From the NCBI GenBank assembly GCA_013297755.1, contig JAAFIH010000013.1, positions 1-64,000 of the forward strand: DNA of 64,000 bases, written 5' to 3'. Made by a program: the position numbers and the translations under genes. Shown in pieces: positions 63,662-64,000 of this stretch (position 1 is its first letter; every line of letters starts with the position of its first letter). The DNA is from Cytophagales bacterium. Lineage in GTDB: Bacteria; Bacteroidota; Bacteroidia; Cytophagales; UBA9547. The notes beneath the pieces were generated by a model. It searched no databases, was not told where the DNA came from, and was given only the letters and a program-made list of their open reading frames with translations.

Positions 63662-64000
63662 ATGAATAAAGGATATTTTTACGGAATTGGAGGCAAAATT
63701 CTACAAGGATATGTATTGATTGTTGCCATTTTTTTGTTGATTTCAGGAATAATTTTTTATCAATCACTCCAAAGTAAATCTGAAGACGTATTGATAACCA
63801 AAAAATATTTTCCACTATATACCCACCTTATTCAATACAAATATGCCCTCGAAAATAGCGAACGATTGATACACAACTGGGTAAACCAACCCAATAGATT
63901 AGACAAAGAAAAGCTAACATTGCTACTAGAAAGCGAATTTCCTAGACTCAAAAACGATATAGAAGACATTGCTCTCATTGGTGAAACAACCAAAGAAGAG
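63662..64000 (+). CDS. membrane sensor protein, N-terminal part (cut by the window end)
   Basis: 113 codons, open to the end of the window, beginning MNKGYFYGIGGKILQGYVLIVAIF. A membrane helix at 15-33 is followed by a helical periplasmic part (SLQSKSEDVLITKKYFPLYTHLIQYKYALENSERLIHNW). This is the layout of a four-helix sensor, as in histidine kinases or chemoreceptors. The output domain lies outside the window. Upstream genes encode a porin and a PstS-like protein, so it could sense the ligand bound by the latter. Confidence 0.7.
   Translation, partial: MNKGYFYGIGGKILQGYVLIVAIFLLISGIIFYQSLQSKSEDVLITKKYFPLYTHLIQYKYALENSERLIHNWVNQPNRLDKEKLTLLLESEFPRLKNDIEDIALIGETTKEE

Noticed and set aside
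1-64000. tRNA or rRNA genes
   Set aside because: No cloverleaf-like GTTCRA arms or rRNA segments were noticed, though short tRNAs could be missed by eye.

Overview
The window is very AT-rich and has the hallmarks of a Bacteroidota chromosome, probably a Cytophagales-like bacterium. These include promoters of the TTTG-N19..22-TAnnTTTG type, few Shine-Dalgarno sequences, a TonB receptor with a carboxypeptidase-like N-terminal domain, a DUF6660 partner, a short NuoG, a NagB-deacetylase fusion and a GH3-family protein. I see no rRNA, tRNA or CRISPR array. Assignment to species is not possible from the sequence alone.

Layout. 0-2.4 kb: three Rpn-type PD-(D/E)XK genes, one truncated, built by a 590-bp direct duplication. 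2.7-7.2 kb: membrane acyltransferase, Crp-like regulator, guanidinium-type SMR exporter, a sulfite-reductase-like/rubredoxin fusion, DUF6580 membrane protein. 7.2-12.1 kb: lipoprotein and mnmG, followed by three perfect parS-like palindromes around a frameshifted gene; this may be origin-proximal DNA. 12.2-16 kb: a long PurF-type amidotransferase convergent with NagB-PIG-L. 16.2-20.3 kb: efflux adaptor and TolC genes with a YhcG nuclease between them, under a TetR gene. 20.9-27.1 kb: moxR, SemiSWEET, DMT exporter, nuoH, a 34-residue basic protein, lptB, GH3. 27.6-29.2 kb: Ser/Thr kinase and PP2C phosphatase. 29.5-37.9 kb: a chemosensory cluster (ParA, soluble MCP, CheW, CheY, CheB, CheA) into which a REP-carrying RAYT transposase gene has been inserted. 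38.3-47.6 kb: lysine-pathway-type dehydrogenase, secreted hydrolase-like protein, conserved unknown, SCO protein, DUF6660 and TonB receptor. 48-51.6 kb: a nonsense-interrupted YhcG gene and a complete MunI-like type II restriction-modification system. 52-57.8 kb: TPR protein, DUF4292 lipoprotein, YwqK-like protein, glycosyltransferase, interrupted T4 Rnl1-like RNA ligase. 57.9-60.1 kb: two nuoA genes around nuoG. 60.1-64 kb: AraC regulator with membrane domain, porin, small phosphate-binding-like protein, and the start of a membrane sensor.

The most distinctive features are the intergenic mobile repeats. Family A (about 119 bp, 18-bp terminal inverted repeats, 4-bp target duplications), family B (about 115 bp, whole-length palindromes at 3' ends of genes, four in 15 kb) and family C (190 bp, CAGGGCAAA termini) are all visible. 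One C copy sits in the apex of a B palindrome with a 9-bp target duplication. The chemosensory cluster, with its own ParA and soluble receptor, looks like an array-positioning system of the kind known from PpfA/ParC. Three accessory genes (RAYT, YhcG, RNA ligase) are each broken by one in-frame stop with an otherwise intact frame.
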